Positions 10,765-18,953 of a stretch of DNA of 64,000 nt are shown piece by piece. The notes below the pieces were generated by a model that was not told the origin of the DNA, did no database searches, and saw only the letters and a program-made list of their open reading frames with translations. This DNA is from Acanthosoma haemorrhoidale. Its lineage: Eukaryota; Arthropoda; Insecta; Hemiptera; Acanthosomatidae. Positions within the stretch are counted from its first letter, which is position 1. The number at the start of each line of letters is the position of its first letter. Where the stretch lies: contig OV884015.1 in NCBI GenBank assembly GCA_930367205.1, forward strand, positions 39,051,288-39,115,287. The letters are read 5' to 3'. A program made the translations under genes and the position numbers.

Positions 10765-13299
10765 CTAAGTGAAGGTATCCACTTGTAAGTCACTCAACGG
10801 TGTCTCGGCGGTGGGCGATTCTTCTTGTCGCCCCCGTGGCGGATGTCTGTCATACTTCGTAGTGAGACAAACTGCACATGCCCCTATAATTTCTTGTATG
10901 CTCTTTTTCATTCCCCACCAAAAGTACCTCCGCCGCAACGCTTGCAACGTTTCCTGAACTCCACGGTGGTTCGTTTTTCCTTGGTGATAGGCCAGCGTCA
11001 CTTCCAGCTGCTGTTCTCTGTCTTTGAGTGTCTCCACCATCGACGTGCACCGAATAAATATCCTATCCACTCCAAGTTGTTCCGTTCGCCAGAGTCTACG
11101 AATTTTCTCCCAAATAGTGGCATCCTCTACAAATAATACATGATGGGTCTTTCCGGGTTCCGAGGCATCTTTCAATGCACGGCAAATTTGGTCGTTCCTA
11201 ACCCCTGGTGGCGACCAAATCGTCGCGATTTTACTTCTCCCATAACTGTCATATGCGATATGCAGCCGCCCTGAGGTCTTGGATTTCCAAATGATCTGCC
11301 GTCTTTTGTCGTTCACGATCCCTTCTGTTACTTCCATTTCAACAGGTCTTTCGGCGGCGGAACCTTCCTCTTCAAGGGTTTCCTCACCTTCGCTATCTCC
11401 TCGCGTACCGAGGCTTCCATCCTCCCCGGGTGTCCATTCCCGGAGAAACTGTTGGATTTCCCCGGATGGTTCCCCTTCTTCCAATGCATTCACAGTAATG
11501 GCTCTGGACAGCCAGTCTGCCACTACGTTCTCTTTCCCGGGTTTATATATGATCTCCATATTGTACTGGGACAAAAACTCTTTCCACCTCGTGACCCGCG
11601 CCGAGGACTCCTTTAACTTTCCTACCCATTGTAGGGGTCTGTGGTCGGTGTGAACACGGAATTTTCTGCCGAAGACATATGGGCGGAAATGGTCTATAGC
11701 CCAGACGATACCTAGGAGCTCTCTCTCTAGAGCACTATACCGCGCTTCCGTTTCTGTGAGCCGTCGACTAGCGTACGCCACCGGGCGCTCCCCACCGTCT
11801 CTCTCCTGCGACAACACTGCCCCCAGTGCGTATTCGCTGGCATCAGTGGTGATTGTGAAGGGATGTTGGAAATCGGGAAATGCTAATATTGGTTCCTCTT
11901 GTAAGCTAGACATACATTTCCGGATGTTCTGCTCCATGATTGGGGTAATTACCACCCTCGCTCCCTTTCGCAGTAAATTATTAATAGGCACCAGGTATGC
12001 CGCCATGTCCGGCACAAATCTTCTGTAATAATTAAGCGTCCCCAGAAGTCGACGGATCCCCTTTACATCTGTGGGCACCACCATCCTTCTAATCGCCTCG
12101 ACCTTCGTAGAGTCTGGCTTAACCCCCTCCTGTGAGATGGTGTGGCCCAAAAAATTGATTTTTTTCTTCCCCAACAGAGACTTCTCCATGGACAATTTTA
12201 ATCCGAATTCGCGGACTCTTTGAAATACACTTCTTAGGTGCTCAACGTGCTCTGCCTCCGTTCTGCTGAAAACTAACAGATCGTCCATGTAGACCTGGCA
12301 TACCGCTTCGTCTATTCCCCTCAAAAATTCATCCATTAGGCGTTGAAAGGTAATCGGGGCGTTTTTCAGTCCAAATGGCATCCTGGTAAATTGATAATGC
12401 CCCCTCTCAAATGTAAAGGCCGTTTTGTCTTGGTCGTTCGCACTCATCTTGATCTGGTGATAGCCTGCCTTTAGATCTAGGGTACTAAATATTGTCGCCC
12501 CGTTCAATCTGTCTAATATGTCCTCAAATCGGGGAATAGGATACTTCTCGTCCGTCGTGTTCTCGTTTAACTTCCGATAATCGATAACTACCCTGTATTT
12601 CTCCGTCTCGTCCCCAGGTCTATTTTTCTTCCTCACTGCCCATAGAGGACTGTTATATGGCGAAGTGCTATCAATTATAATCCCTTGCCGTTTGAGACTC
12701 TCTAGCTCCTCTCTAATATGCCTACGTAGTGCCTGCGGATATCGTCTCTCTTTCACGTATGTGACGCGTTCTTTCTTTAACTGGATCTCGTGGACCGTCT
12801 TCCCAGTCGCTCCTAGCGTGTCTCCCTCTACGTAAAAAATATCCTCAAACTCCCTCTGTAGGCCTTCCCTCCAGCCCTCTATTTTATTAACCGCCCCTAT
12901 CCGCGCTCTTCCGTCCCATATAGTCCCTTGACATTTATATTCCACTTTCCCCAACTTAATGTTCCATTTTTCCCCAATATTCTCCACACGCGCACCTACC
13001 TTCCCCAACATGTCGCACCCAACTATCACCTGGTACTCCCGCGGCATGTTTCCTACGATATGTATCTTTAGATCTCCCCCTTTCTTCGCCCACCTATTTA
13101 GCCCTATGACTAACTCTCCCACTACCTCGCAAGGGCCTCCCAGGGTGATTAAACTACAATTACATACCTGAATCTGGAGTGCCCTCTCTCCGCCATACAG
13201 CCTCTCCAGCGCTCCGCGGGACATGATGGTGTTGGTGCTTCCCGTGTCCACCAGACACATCTCTCCTCCTTTGACCCTAATTATTGGCAACGCACACAT
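10765..13299 (-). CDS. pol: Gypsy Pol: protease, reverse transcriptase, RNase H, integrase N-terminus
   Basis: 844 residues counted from an internal ATG; the frame is open further upstream to the gag stop. Aspartic protease: LVDTGS with the catalytic Asp near residue 18. Reverse transcriptase: SPYNSPLW near 213, IDYRKLN near 239, FTRMPFGLKNAP near 304 and the catalytic YMDD at about 337-340. RNase H: TTDASEYALG with the Asp near 486, and the HTDHRPLQW block. Integrase: HHCC zinc domain near 780-830 and the first catalytic Asp in LQVD just before a TAG stop at 10765-10767. The order PR-RT-RH-IN defines Ty3/gypsy (Metaviridae). It copies the genomic RNA inside Gag particles, primed by tRNA-Phe. 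The TAG removes most of integrase unless it is read through, so this copy is probably defective. Confidence 0.95.
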   Translation of the reverse strand: MCALPIIRVKGGEMCLVDTGSTNTIMSRGALERLYGGERALQIQVCNCSLITLGGPCEVVGELVIGLNRWAKKGGDLKIHIVGNMPREYQVIVGCDMLGKVGARVENIGEKWNIKLGKVEYKCQGTIWDGRARIGAVNKIEGWREGLQREFEDIFYVEGDTLGATGKTVHEIQLKKERVTYVKERRYPQALRRHIREELESLKRQGIIIDSTSPYNSPLWAVRKKNRPGDETEKYRVVIDYRKLNENTTDEKYPIPRFEDILDRLNGATIFSTLDLKAGYHQIKMSANDQDKTAFTFERGHYQFTRMPFGLKNAPITFQRLMDEFLRGIDEAVCQVYMDDLLVFSRTEAEHVEHLRSVFQRVREFGLKLSMEKSLLGKKKINFLGHTISQEGVKPDSTKVEAIRRMVVPTDVKGIRRLLGTLNYYRRFVPDMAAYLVPINNLLRKGARVVITPIMEQNIRKCMSSLQEEPILAFPDFQHPFTITTDASEYALGAVLSQERDGGERPVAYASRRLTETEARYSALERELLGIVWAIDHFRPYVFGRKFRVHTDHRPLQWVGKLKESSARVTRWKEFLSQYNMEIIYKPGKENVVADWLSRAITVNALEEGEPSGEIQQFLREWTPGEDGSLGTRGDSEGEETLEEEGSAAERPVEMEVTEGIVNDKRRQIIWKSKTSGRLHIAYDSYGRSKIATIWSPPGVRNDQICRALKDASEPGKTHHVLFVEDATIWEKIRRLWRTEQLGVDRIFIRCTSMVETLKDREQQLEVTLAYHQGKTNHRGVQETLQALRRRYFWWGMKKSIQEIIGACAVCLTTKYDRHPPRGRQEESPTAETPLSDLQVDTFT

Positions 13300-13356
13300 C
13301 CTCTCCCGAATTGCATTACATCTCAGGATGCGGTCGCCTCTCTGCCGACACGCTCC

Positions 13357-14547
13357 TCAGGCTTCATCACGTTGCTCCCATCTACGTGACTCGACCTTCT
13401 GCCCTGTCTGTCTCCTGTTTCTGCTGCGCCTCGCTTCTTCTCCTTCAGTTCCCGAAGTCCCTGATGACTCATCTTCTGATGATCCACTCTCCCCATGTGT
13501 CATGCTCCGTCTCTCTCTTACTTCTTGAGTGTTTACCTCCATTGGTTCTGGTCGTTGGTATTCTCTCCTCCGGAAGATATACGGGCAATGCCTCGCGATG
13601 TGTCCTTCCTCGCCACACTCAAAACATTTTGTTCGAGGACACTGTGCCACTAAATGTCCTGCCTTCCTACATCCGTGGCATTTTCTTTCTTCCCTGGGCG
13701 GGGCATACCTCGGTCTCGTTCCTCTAAATCTTCTTTCTCCTGTCGTTCCCTTGTCTCTGCCAATAACGGACGTTTCTGGTCTCCTCCAGGTTGGTTTCAG
13801 GGTCCGGGTTCTTTTGTATGCAACTCGGCTCCACTCATTGTCGACGTCTTGCACCCTCACTTCTTCCTCCTTGGCACTAGTGTCGATCATTGATTGTGCA
13901 CACTCCGAGAACGAGCGCTCATCAGAGAATCCTTCCTTTCTTCCTGTCTCCTTGGCCAGTTGCACTTTTAGAATTGTGGATAAGAATCCCATTCTACCCT
14001 CCACCTCTTCTACGCTAATCGACTCTCTCATCTTCTCCGTTATCTTATTGAAACGGACTACTAACCCCGCAGCATATTGCCCGTTACTTTGTCTTGGGGA
14101 CTTTGTCTCCCTAAACATTTGGAATATGTCCTCCTCGGGAGTCCATCGTCCTCCTCCGTACGCCTTCTTCAATCTCATCTTAATTACTTCCCACGGGGTT
14201 TCTTCATCTGCCTGAATTTGATTCAGTATACTTCTCTTGACCCGACATATCAGGGCCGCCTTCAACGATTCCGCGTCTCTGGGATCTATTAAATTTTCTT
14301 CTGCTTTAGCTCCAATTAAAGCTATGAGACGGTCTCCTCCTTTTAGGAAATGGTTCAGCTCACCCAGTTCCCCAGTGAATCTCTCCAGCTCCGCAACAGC
14401 CTTCCTCAGATCCTGGGTATTCATCGCTTTTACCCTCATCAGCGCGAGCGCCGTGGCATGAACTTCTGGCATAGTTCCCACTCTTCTAATATCTGCTCCC
14501 TCTACGAGATTCAAGACGGGCTGTCTCAAAACTCCTCCTTCAGTCAT
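13357..14547 (-). CDS. gag: Gypsy Gag
   Basis: 396 residues. The first ~250 residues form a capsid-like region. Two zinc knuckles of the CX2CX4HX4C type follow (CHGCRKAGHLVAQC and CFECGEEGHIARHC), marking the nucleocapsid that binds the genomic RNA. A basic, Arg/Glu-rich tail ends at TGA (13357-13359). The start ATG lies ~95 bp inside the element, behind the 5' LTR and primer site. Gag and pol are in the same frame: from the TGA the frame stays open 20 codons to the ATG at 13299 and on into protease. Pol is therefore either made by stop-codon readthrough, as in gammaretroviruses, or the TGA is a mutation in a single gag-pol frame. Confidence 0.93.
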   Translation of the reverse strand: MTEGGVLRQPVLNLVEGADIRRVGTMPEVHATALALMRVKAMNTQDLRKAVAELERFTGELGELNHFLKGGDRLIALIGAKAEENLIDPRDAESLKAALICRVKRSILNQIQADEETPWEVIKMRLKKAYGGGRWTPEEDIFQMFRETKSPRQSNGQYAAGLVVRFNKITEKMRESISVEEVEGRMGFLSTILKVQLAKETGRKEGFSDERSFSECAQSMIDTSAKEEEVRVQDVDNEWSRVAYKRTRTLKPTWRRPETSVIGRDKGTTGERRFRGTRPRYAPPREERKCHGCRKAGHLVAQCPRTKCFECGEEGHIARHCPYIFRRREYQRPEPMEVNTQEVRERRSMTHGESGSSEDESSGTSGTEGEEARRSRNRRQTGQKVESRRWEQRDEA

Positions 14548-14625
14548 CTTCTCTCTTTCGCGTATAGAAGAAAAAAAAACAAAAAAAAATTACGCTCGCA
14601 CTCGATAACTCTCTTTCTCCACGGT

Positions 14626-14643
14626 TCCCGGGTTTCGGCACCA
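14626..14643 (-). other. Primer binding site (tRNA-Phe)
   Basis: In element orientation TGGTGCCGAAACCCGGGA follows the 5' LTR, sharing its last T. This is the reverse complement of the 3' end of eukaryotic tRNA-Phe (acceptor ...TTTCGGCA plus CCA), from established knowledge of that tRNA. It sets the start of minus-strand DNA synthesis. Confidence 0.85.
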
Positions 14644-14822
14644 GTTAATGTTTATTGAATTACAAGCTAAGAAAGGTTGGTAATAAGAACACGTAGAACG
14701 TTATAACAAGACTGCTTTATTTAGACCAAGATACCTCTATCTATAGGTATTACCTGTAAACATATACAGATAACATATGTTTGGGGATTAAGGCTGGGCA
14801 CTAGCGGCGCCTGGACTTAACT
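14643..14822 (-). repeat. 5' LTR of gypsy element
   Basis: 180 bp, identical by eye to 9486-9665. It should contain the element's promoter. I see no canonical TATA box, as is common in gypsy elements that rely on an initiator. Confidence 0.95.
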
Positions 14823-14826
14823 TATA

Positions 14827-15597
14827 TATACACACATATATATTTATTTTAAAAAAAAACTGAGCGCCATAAGACCCGATTACCTGCACTCAAAAACACC
14901 GCACGTGTAACCTCATAGGCAACTTTTTCGCAGACCCATTGTGTGAAACATTATGGTTCACTAACTTTTTCGAATCAAATATACACATTCCCTTGTTATT
15001 GTTAATTTAGTACACAAATGTTTTTGTCACGGGCAGGTATTGTTGGAAGGCATTGATAAATAGATTATCCGCTGAGTTATTGATTCGGGATAAGACGGAC
15101 GACCTTTCGGCCCAGCTTCCTTTGCCCTTATGATTCTATAATCGTTTGACCTCTTCGCAAAAGGGCCTTTTCACCCTCCTTCAATCGTATTGACTGTATT
15201 TCAATGTGGCTTCAGAATTAAGTCGACAATGCCTGAATCTAAATGGCACAATCGCAATAGCAGATTCAAGTCAACTAAGCATCTCAAGAAATCTGTTATA
15301 AGATATCTTTAAAAAGGACTTTTGTTTTTTGGTCTACTTTATGTGTATTATCAATTTTCTATTAAACATGTCAAAAACTTTCGAAGAGTGGGTTCCTCTT
15401 TACTTTCATTAGTACTGCAGTGTCATTGCACACAGGTTTTAGACACAGTTTGGAGCTACGAAATCTTAACAAAACCTGGTTGAAGGAAAGCTTGTTTCAA
15501 TCGTAGTTATTGATACCGATTCTTTCAATTTCCACCTATCCTCTTTTCTACCAGGGATAACTCCTTGTGGAATGTAACTTAAAAATTCTTAAAATAT
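14827..15597. other. AT-rich noncoding DNA
   Basis: Begins with a TA/CA microsatellite (14823-14850) in which the gypsy element inserted. Nothing else recognised. Confidence 0.45.
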
Positions 15598-15874
15598 CAC
15601 CCATCTACCTCTAATATCTTCTTGGCCACATTTGCAGATGATAATGCAGTCCTTTCTGCCACTCATCCCTTTAATCCTCCTCGGAGACTAAAGTGGCAGT
15701 GGCCTCGTGACGTGCTATAAATACGTGACAGTGGGAGTCCTGACAATGGCCAGTTTCTCCAATCATGTCCTGAGCGTCTGTTGCTCTCGCGCCCTTGGTC
15801 AGCCTCCTCCACTGGGTCTTATCCAGTGACATGGCTGACGGAGGAGCGTAGGGGACTTCCCAAGGCATGGTGAC
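15598..15874 (+). mobile_element. LINE family A, copy 2, 5' fragment (internally deleted)
   Basis: Starts inside the reverse transcriptase at the block encoding FLATFADDNAVL (FADD catalytic centre), then jumps directly to the extreme C-terminus (HPFNPPRRL, then a stop at 15717-15719) and the 3' UTR. Roughly 600 bp present in an undeleted copy is missing. The 3' UTR breaks off at GGTGAC (15869-15874) and resumes at 16941. Confidence 0.8.
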
Positions 15875-16940
15875 TGCTTATCTAGTAATTTTTTGTTGTC
15901 TCTCAGCTCAACAGGTATTTTAAAACAAGTCTGGCTGAGGTCATTTTATCTCAAACTTGTTCTTGGATGAGCACGTTACGAAAATAAAGGGGTCATAAAA
16001 CCATTAACATAAGTAATAAAACGCTTTGCCTCTATGAAAGAGGACGGGAGATGTAGTTTGCATTAATAAAAAAGTTCTTAAGAATTTTTTTAGATTATTA
16101 CACTATTGTAACGAAAACACGTATGCAATAGCTGCAGTTACATAAAATAAAACATCATTCCACATATAACTGCTAATTGTTGTATGTTATTGTTTATGTG
16201 ACTTTTAATGGTAAATATATCGTAGGTTTTCGTTTTATTTTTCAAAGGGTACCTTATTGGAGCTAAGCCAAGGTTATTTTCCACTCTATGAATCTTCCAC
16301 TCTATGAATCAATCCCTAAAAATCAGGTCTTCGTGTCAGGAAACGAAGGTAATTAATGTTTAATCAGTAACATAGGTACTCGAAATAACGTAATTATTTG
16401 CACATGTATGATATAGAGTTTTTTTTGTCAATGAGTGCGGAACAAATTTGATGAACTAATTCGAAAATGGCACGTTGAATTTCCTCACTATTGTTCATAA
16501 CACATATTTTTTATTGAATTCGTAGTTATCTGGCCAGCTGTTCGATATTCAAAGGTGTATGTATATTTATATGTATGCAGGTAGATAAAAGCTGAGAAAA
16601 GCTTTCTTGCAGCCAAAGATGGGAGGGAAGGAGGTCAGAGTAACTGATAAGAACTTCTAGCTGCACAATAACCTGGTGCTTATCACCTGACGTCTTGACG
16701 TTAGCCTATTTTCTATCTGATCCAGCCGCTTCACATTCGCCTACGTCCTAGCCTTTGGAAATCTGGTAGTTGGCTACGCATTGTCTAGTGTGACAGCTCA
16801 CAGGCACTATCTGTTACTGACTTCAGGCTCTGAATTTATGTTGGTAATCATTTTCTGCCTATGAAAATCCCTTACTGTAGAGTATCGCGAGAAAATCTTA
16901 GCTATTTGTTGCAAGTTTTATAATAGTTTAATAGTATTGC
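15875..16940. other. ~1.07 kb segment interrupting LINE copy 2
   Basis: Lies between two parts of the LINE 3' UTR that are almost contiguous in the 51.8 kb copy (only about three bases lost), so it looks inserted. I see no terminal inverted repeats, no target duplication and no coding frame. It holds a 16 bp tandem duplication, CCACTCTATGAATC(TT/AA), at 16281-16312. Confidence 0.4.
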
Positions 16941-17103
16941 CATGTGAATTTGGGAGGTCTCTGGGCTGTTTGTAAATACTGTATGAATGAGCGAGTGAAT
17001 GAAGAATTGTAAATATCGTATGAATGAGAGCATTTATCACGATTACTTACTTATTGCCCAATATGGCAAGTTGTAGTTTTATCACAATAAAGATTTTGAT
17101 ATT
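16941..17103 (+). mobile_element. LINE family A, copy 2, 3' end
   Basis: Starts CATGTGAATTTGGGAGG and carries the family 3' UTR marks GAATGAGCGAGTGAATG, TTACTTATTGCC and AATAAAG near the end. It is the continuation of 15598-15874. Confidence 0.8.
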
Positions 17104-18074
17104 CAAGTGCAAAGTTTAGTAGAGTTCGATAACTGGCTACTGGAATCTAACATTCCAGAGATTTTCGCATTCACGCAGTAAATAAGATCAACTAACCCCT
17201 AAGATTGTTGAAAGCCTTAATGTCAATTTTTTAGTATTAGTATTTGACGTGTGTAAAACACTACGGGTTATTCTACTTAATAATACCGTCATTGATCTAT
17301 GTTTGGCAGCTTAAATTTCTATTTCTTCTAATTTAAATTATAATATATAATTTATAAACTCATAATTCATAGATATGTATATTGGTTTTCAGGTAAGTGA
17401 GCAGTTTTGGGAGCTGTAGAAGACATTTTGGAAGTACTATGTCGTAACTATATCTTACAAATTAATAATTTTTCGTTCAAGCTAGATGATACTTACAACG
17501 AAGCTTATTTTCTTCTAAAAGCACAAATATTAAGTACCAAAAACACACAGGATATCCCCACATACCTCCCATTTATGTCAACATTTGTAGTTTAATATAT
17601 AATTGATCTCAATAGCAACATATTAATTTATTTTTTTATAAATGACGCTAGTAGAAATCGTTGATAAAAATCTGTCCAACTTACACCTCAATACCCATTC
17701 AATTCATATTTATTCTAAGATTACTGAAATTTAGATAAATACTTAATTTTTATTGTATTTCCTAAATTGCATTTTTTTGGTTACGTCACATGTTTTATTT
17801 TATTTCCATAGCACTTTTTTTTTGTGCTTTTATTTGATATGTTTTAGATCTTGTAATATAGTTAATGCCAGTTAGTGGACACTGTAAATTAAATTAATCT
17901 TTGGTCAAAAATATTGTTCAGTTCAATAGAAAAAATCTCGTTGGGTCATGACCCCATAACATTTCCCAACCCTATTTGAACTCTCGTTCTGACCCAGCTA
18001 CTAACAGTTGTGCATACAAGTTGTTTTCCTTAAGCGAATGAGTAATTCAATAGGGTAATGCCGTGTCTTTCTAA
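17104..18074. other. AT-rich noncoding DNA
   Basis: Nothing recognised. A 62-codon ATG frame at 17407 is of chance length. Confidence 0.4.
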
Positions 18075-18398
18075 AATAAAGGTTATTTAATAGCCTTTCT
18101 GTATAATATAAGCATAAATGCTCGAAATCCTGTTAGACATGACATAATAAAAAAAAATAGCTTAACTAGGCTTAAAAGACTCCGTCACCGACTCATTAAT
18201 ATTAATCATAAAGTATTCAATTTTCTTTCCGTTCAGGCTAAATGGTCTCGGTCACGTGACCGGAACAGGTTTCACAAACTGCTCCGTGGTAGGCTTATCT
18301 TATTAAATCTAATAGGTTATAAATATTTTATTATCACAAGGGTCATTATAATTGAAAGTGTATATTCTATTACTATATTAATTAAATGTTGGATTACC
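18075..18398 (+). other. 108-codon open frame without ATG; possible exon or element remnant
   Basis: The frame is open from the codon after TAA (18072-18074) to TAA (18399-18401), with no Met codon. Its middle is rich in Arg and Lys (LKRLRHRL, WSRSRDRNRFHKLLRG), while the ends are typical AT-rich filler. A possible acceptor (pyrimidine-rich run then TTCAG ending 18236) and donor (CCGTG|GTAGG at 18288/18289) would frame a 52 nt exon. I do not recognise the peptide. It could be a small exon, a decayed element, or chance. Confidence 0.2.
18249..18262. promoter_or_regulatory. Perfect 14 bp palindrome with CLEAR-type E-box
   Basis: CGGTCACGTGACCG contains GTCACGTGAC, the consensus bound by TFEB/MITF-type bHLH-Zip factors (established for animals). 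A single site with no nearby promoter is weak evidence of function. Confidence 0.3.
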
Positions 18399-18580
18399 TA
18401 AAACACTAAATCAATTTTGAAATTATGTTTTTTTTTTAATTTGTGAAAATATTACAATATTCTCAACCGTCAACACTCCGAAACACGATATTTTAAAATT
18501 GACACCGTGTGAAAAAGCAAATTTTTCATAAAATCTTTACTATCTCTCTAAAAATATTTTATTAATTGTTACCCACTCAA

Positions 18581-18607
18581 CGTTTCGCCTATTCGGGCAT
18601 CTCCAGG
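18581..18607 (-). other. Hammerhead-like motif, inverted pair, left member
   Basis: Reads CCTGGAGATG, a GCC/GGC mini-stem, then GCGAAACG on the minus strand. It is 21/27 identical to the plus-strand motif at 18927-18953. Confidence 0.35.
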
Positions 18608-18926
18608 TTACGAATATTATTTTTCAAAATCATAGTTCCTTTATTCACCATTTCAAACATTCTTGGTAACTTCTCATAAGATACATAAAAACTTCTTTTA
18701 GAACCTTCAAATAAAAAAATATTTCCATTCTTCATCCAACAAAAAAACAAGCAGTACTGTGTTGGGGAAGGTTTTATAGAATTGGGAATGAACATAGTAT
18801 TTCATGTTGAATAAAGAATAGAAAAGTCTTTTTATTAAGTTTTATATATCTAATGAGAAGTTACCAATTCGGTATGCAAAGGTGAAGACTGGAACAACGA
18901 TTCTTTAAAAATGATATCATTCCAGT

Positions 18927-18953
18927 CCTAAAGATTCCCTAATAGATGAAACG
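18927..18953 (+). other. Hammerhead-like motif, inverted pair, right member
   Basis: Reads CCTAAAGATT...TAGATGAAACG on the plus strand. It faces away from its partner ~320 bp to the left. Sequences of the form CTGAAGATG...GAAACG recur near ends of retroelements in animals; this copy is degenerate. Confidence 0.35.

Larger units (their letters stand above)
9486..14822 (-). mobile_element. Ty3/gypsy LTR retrotransposon, nearly intact
   Basis: A 5337 bp element read on the minus strand. It has two 180 bp LTRs that I read as identical, AGTTAA...TTAACT LTR termini, a TATA target-site duplication (9482-9485 and 14823-14826), a tRNA-Phe primer binding site, a polypurine tract, gag with two zinc knuckles, and pol in the order protease, reverse transcriptase, RNase H, integrase, which is the gypsy order. 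No env frame is present between pol and the 3' LTR (about 300 bp only). The TATA target and AGTT/AACT ends resemble the gypsy/errantivirus group of insects, but the missing env and the Phe primer leave the clade open. Identical LTRs imply a recent insertion. Two in-frame stop codons (13357-13359 and 10765-10767) interrupt an otherwise single gag-pol frame. Confidence 0.97.

Noticed and set aside
10202..14658. Many plus-strand frames of 60-230 codons
   Set aside because: They lie opposite gag and pol and are mirror frames of the GC-richer element; none has a recognisable domain.
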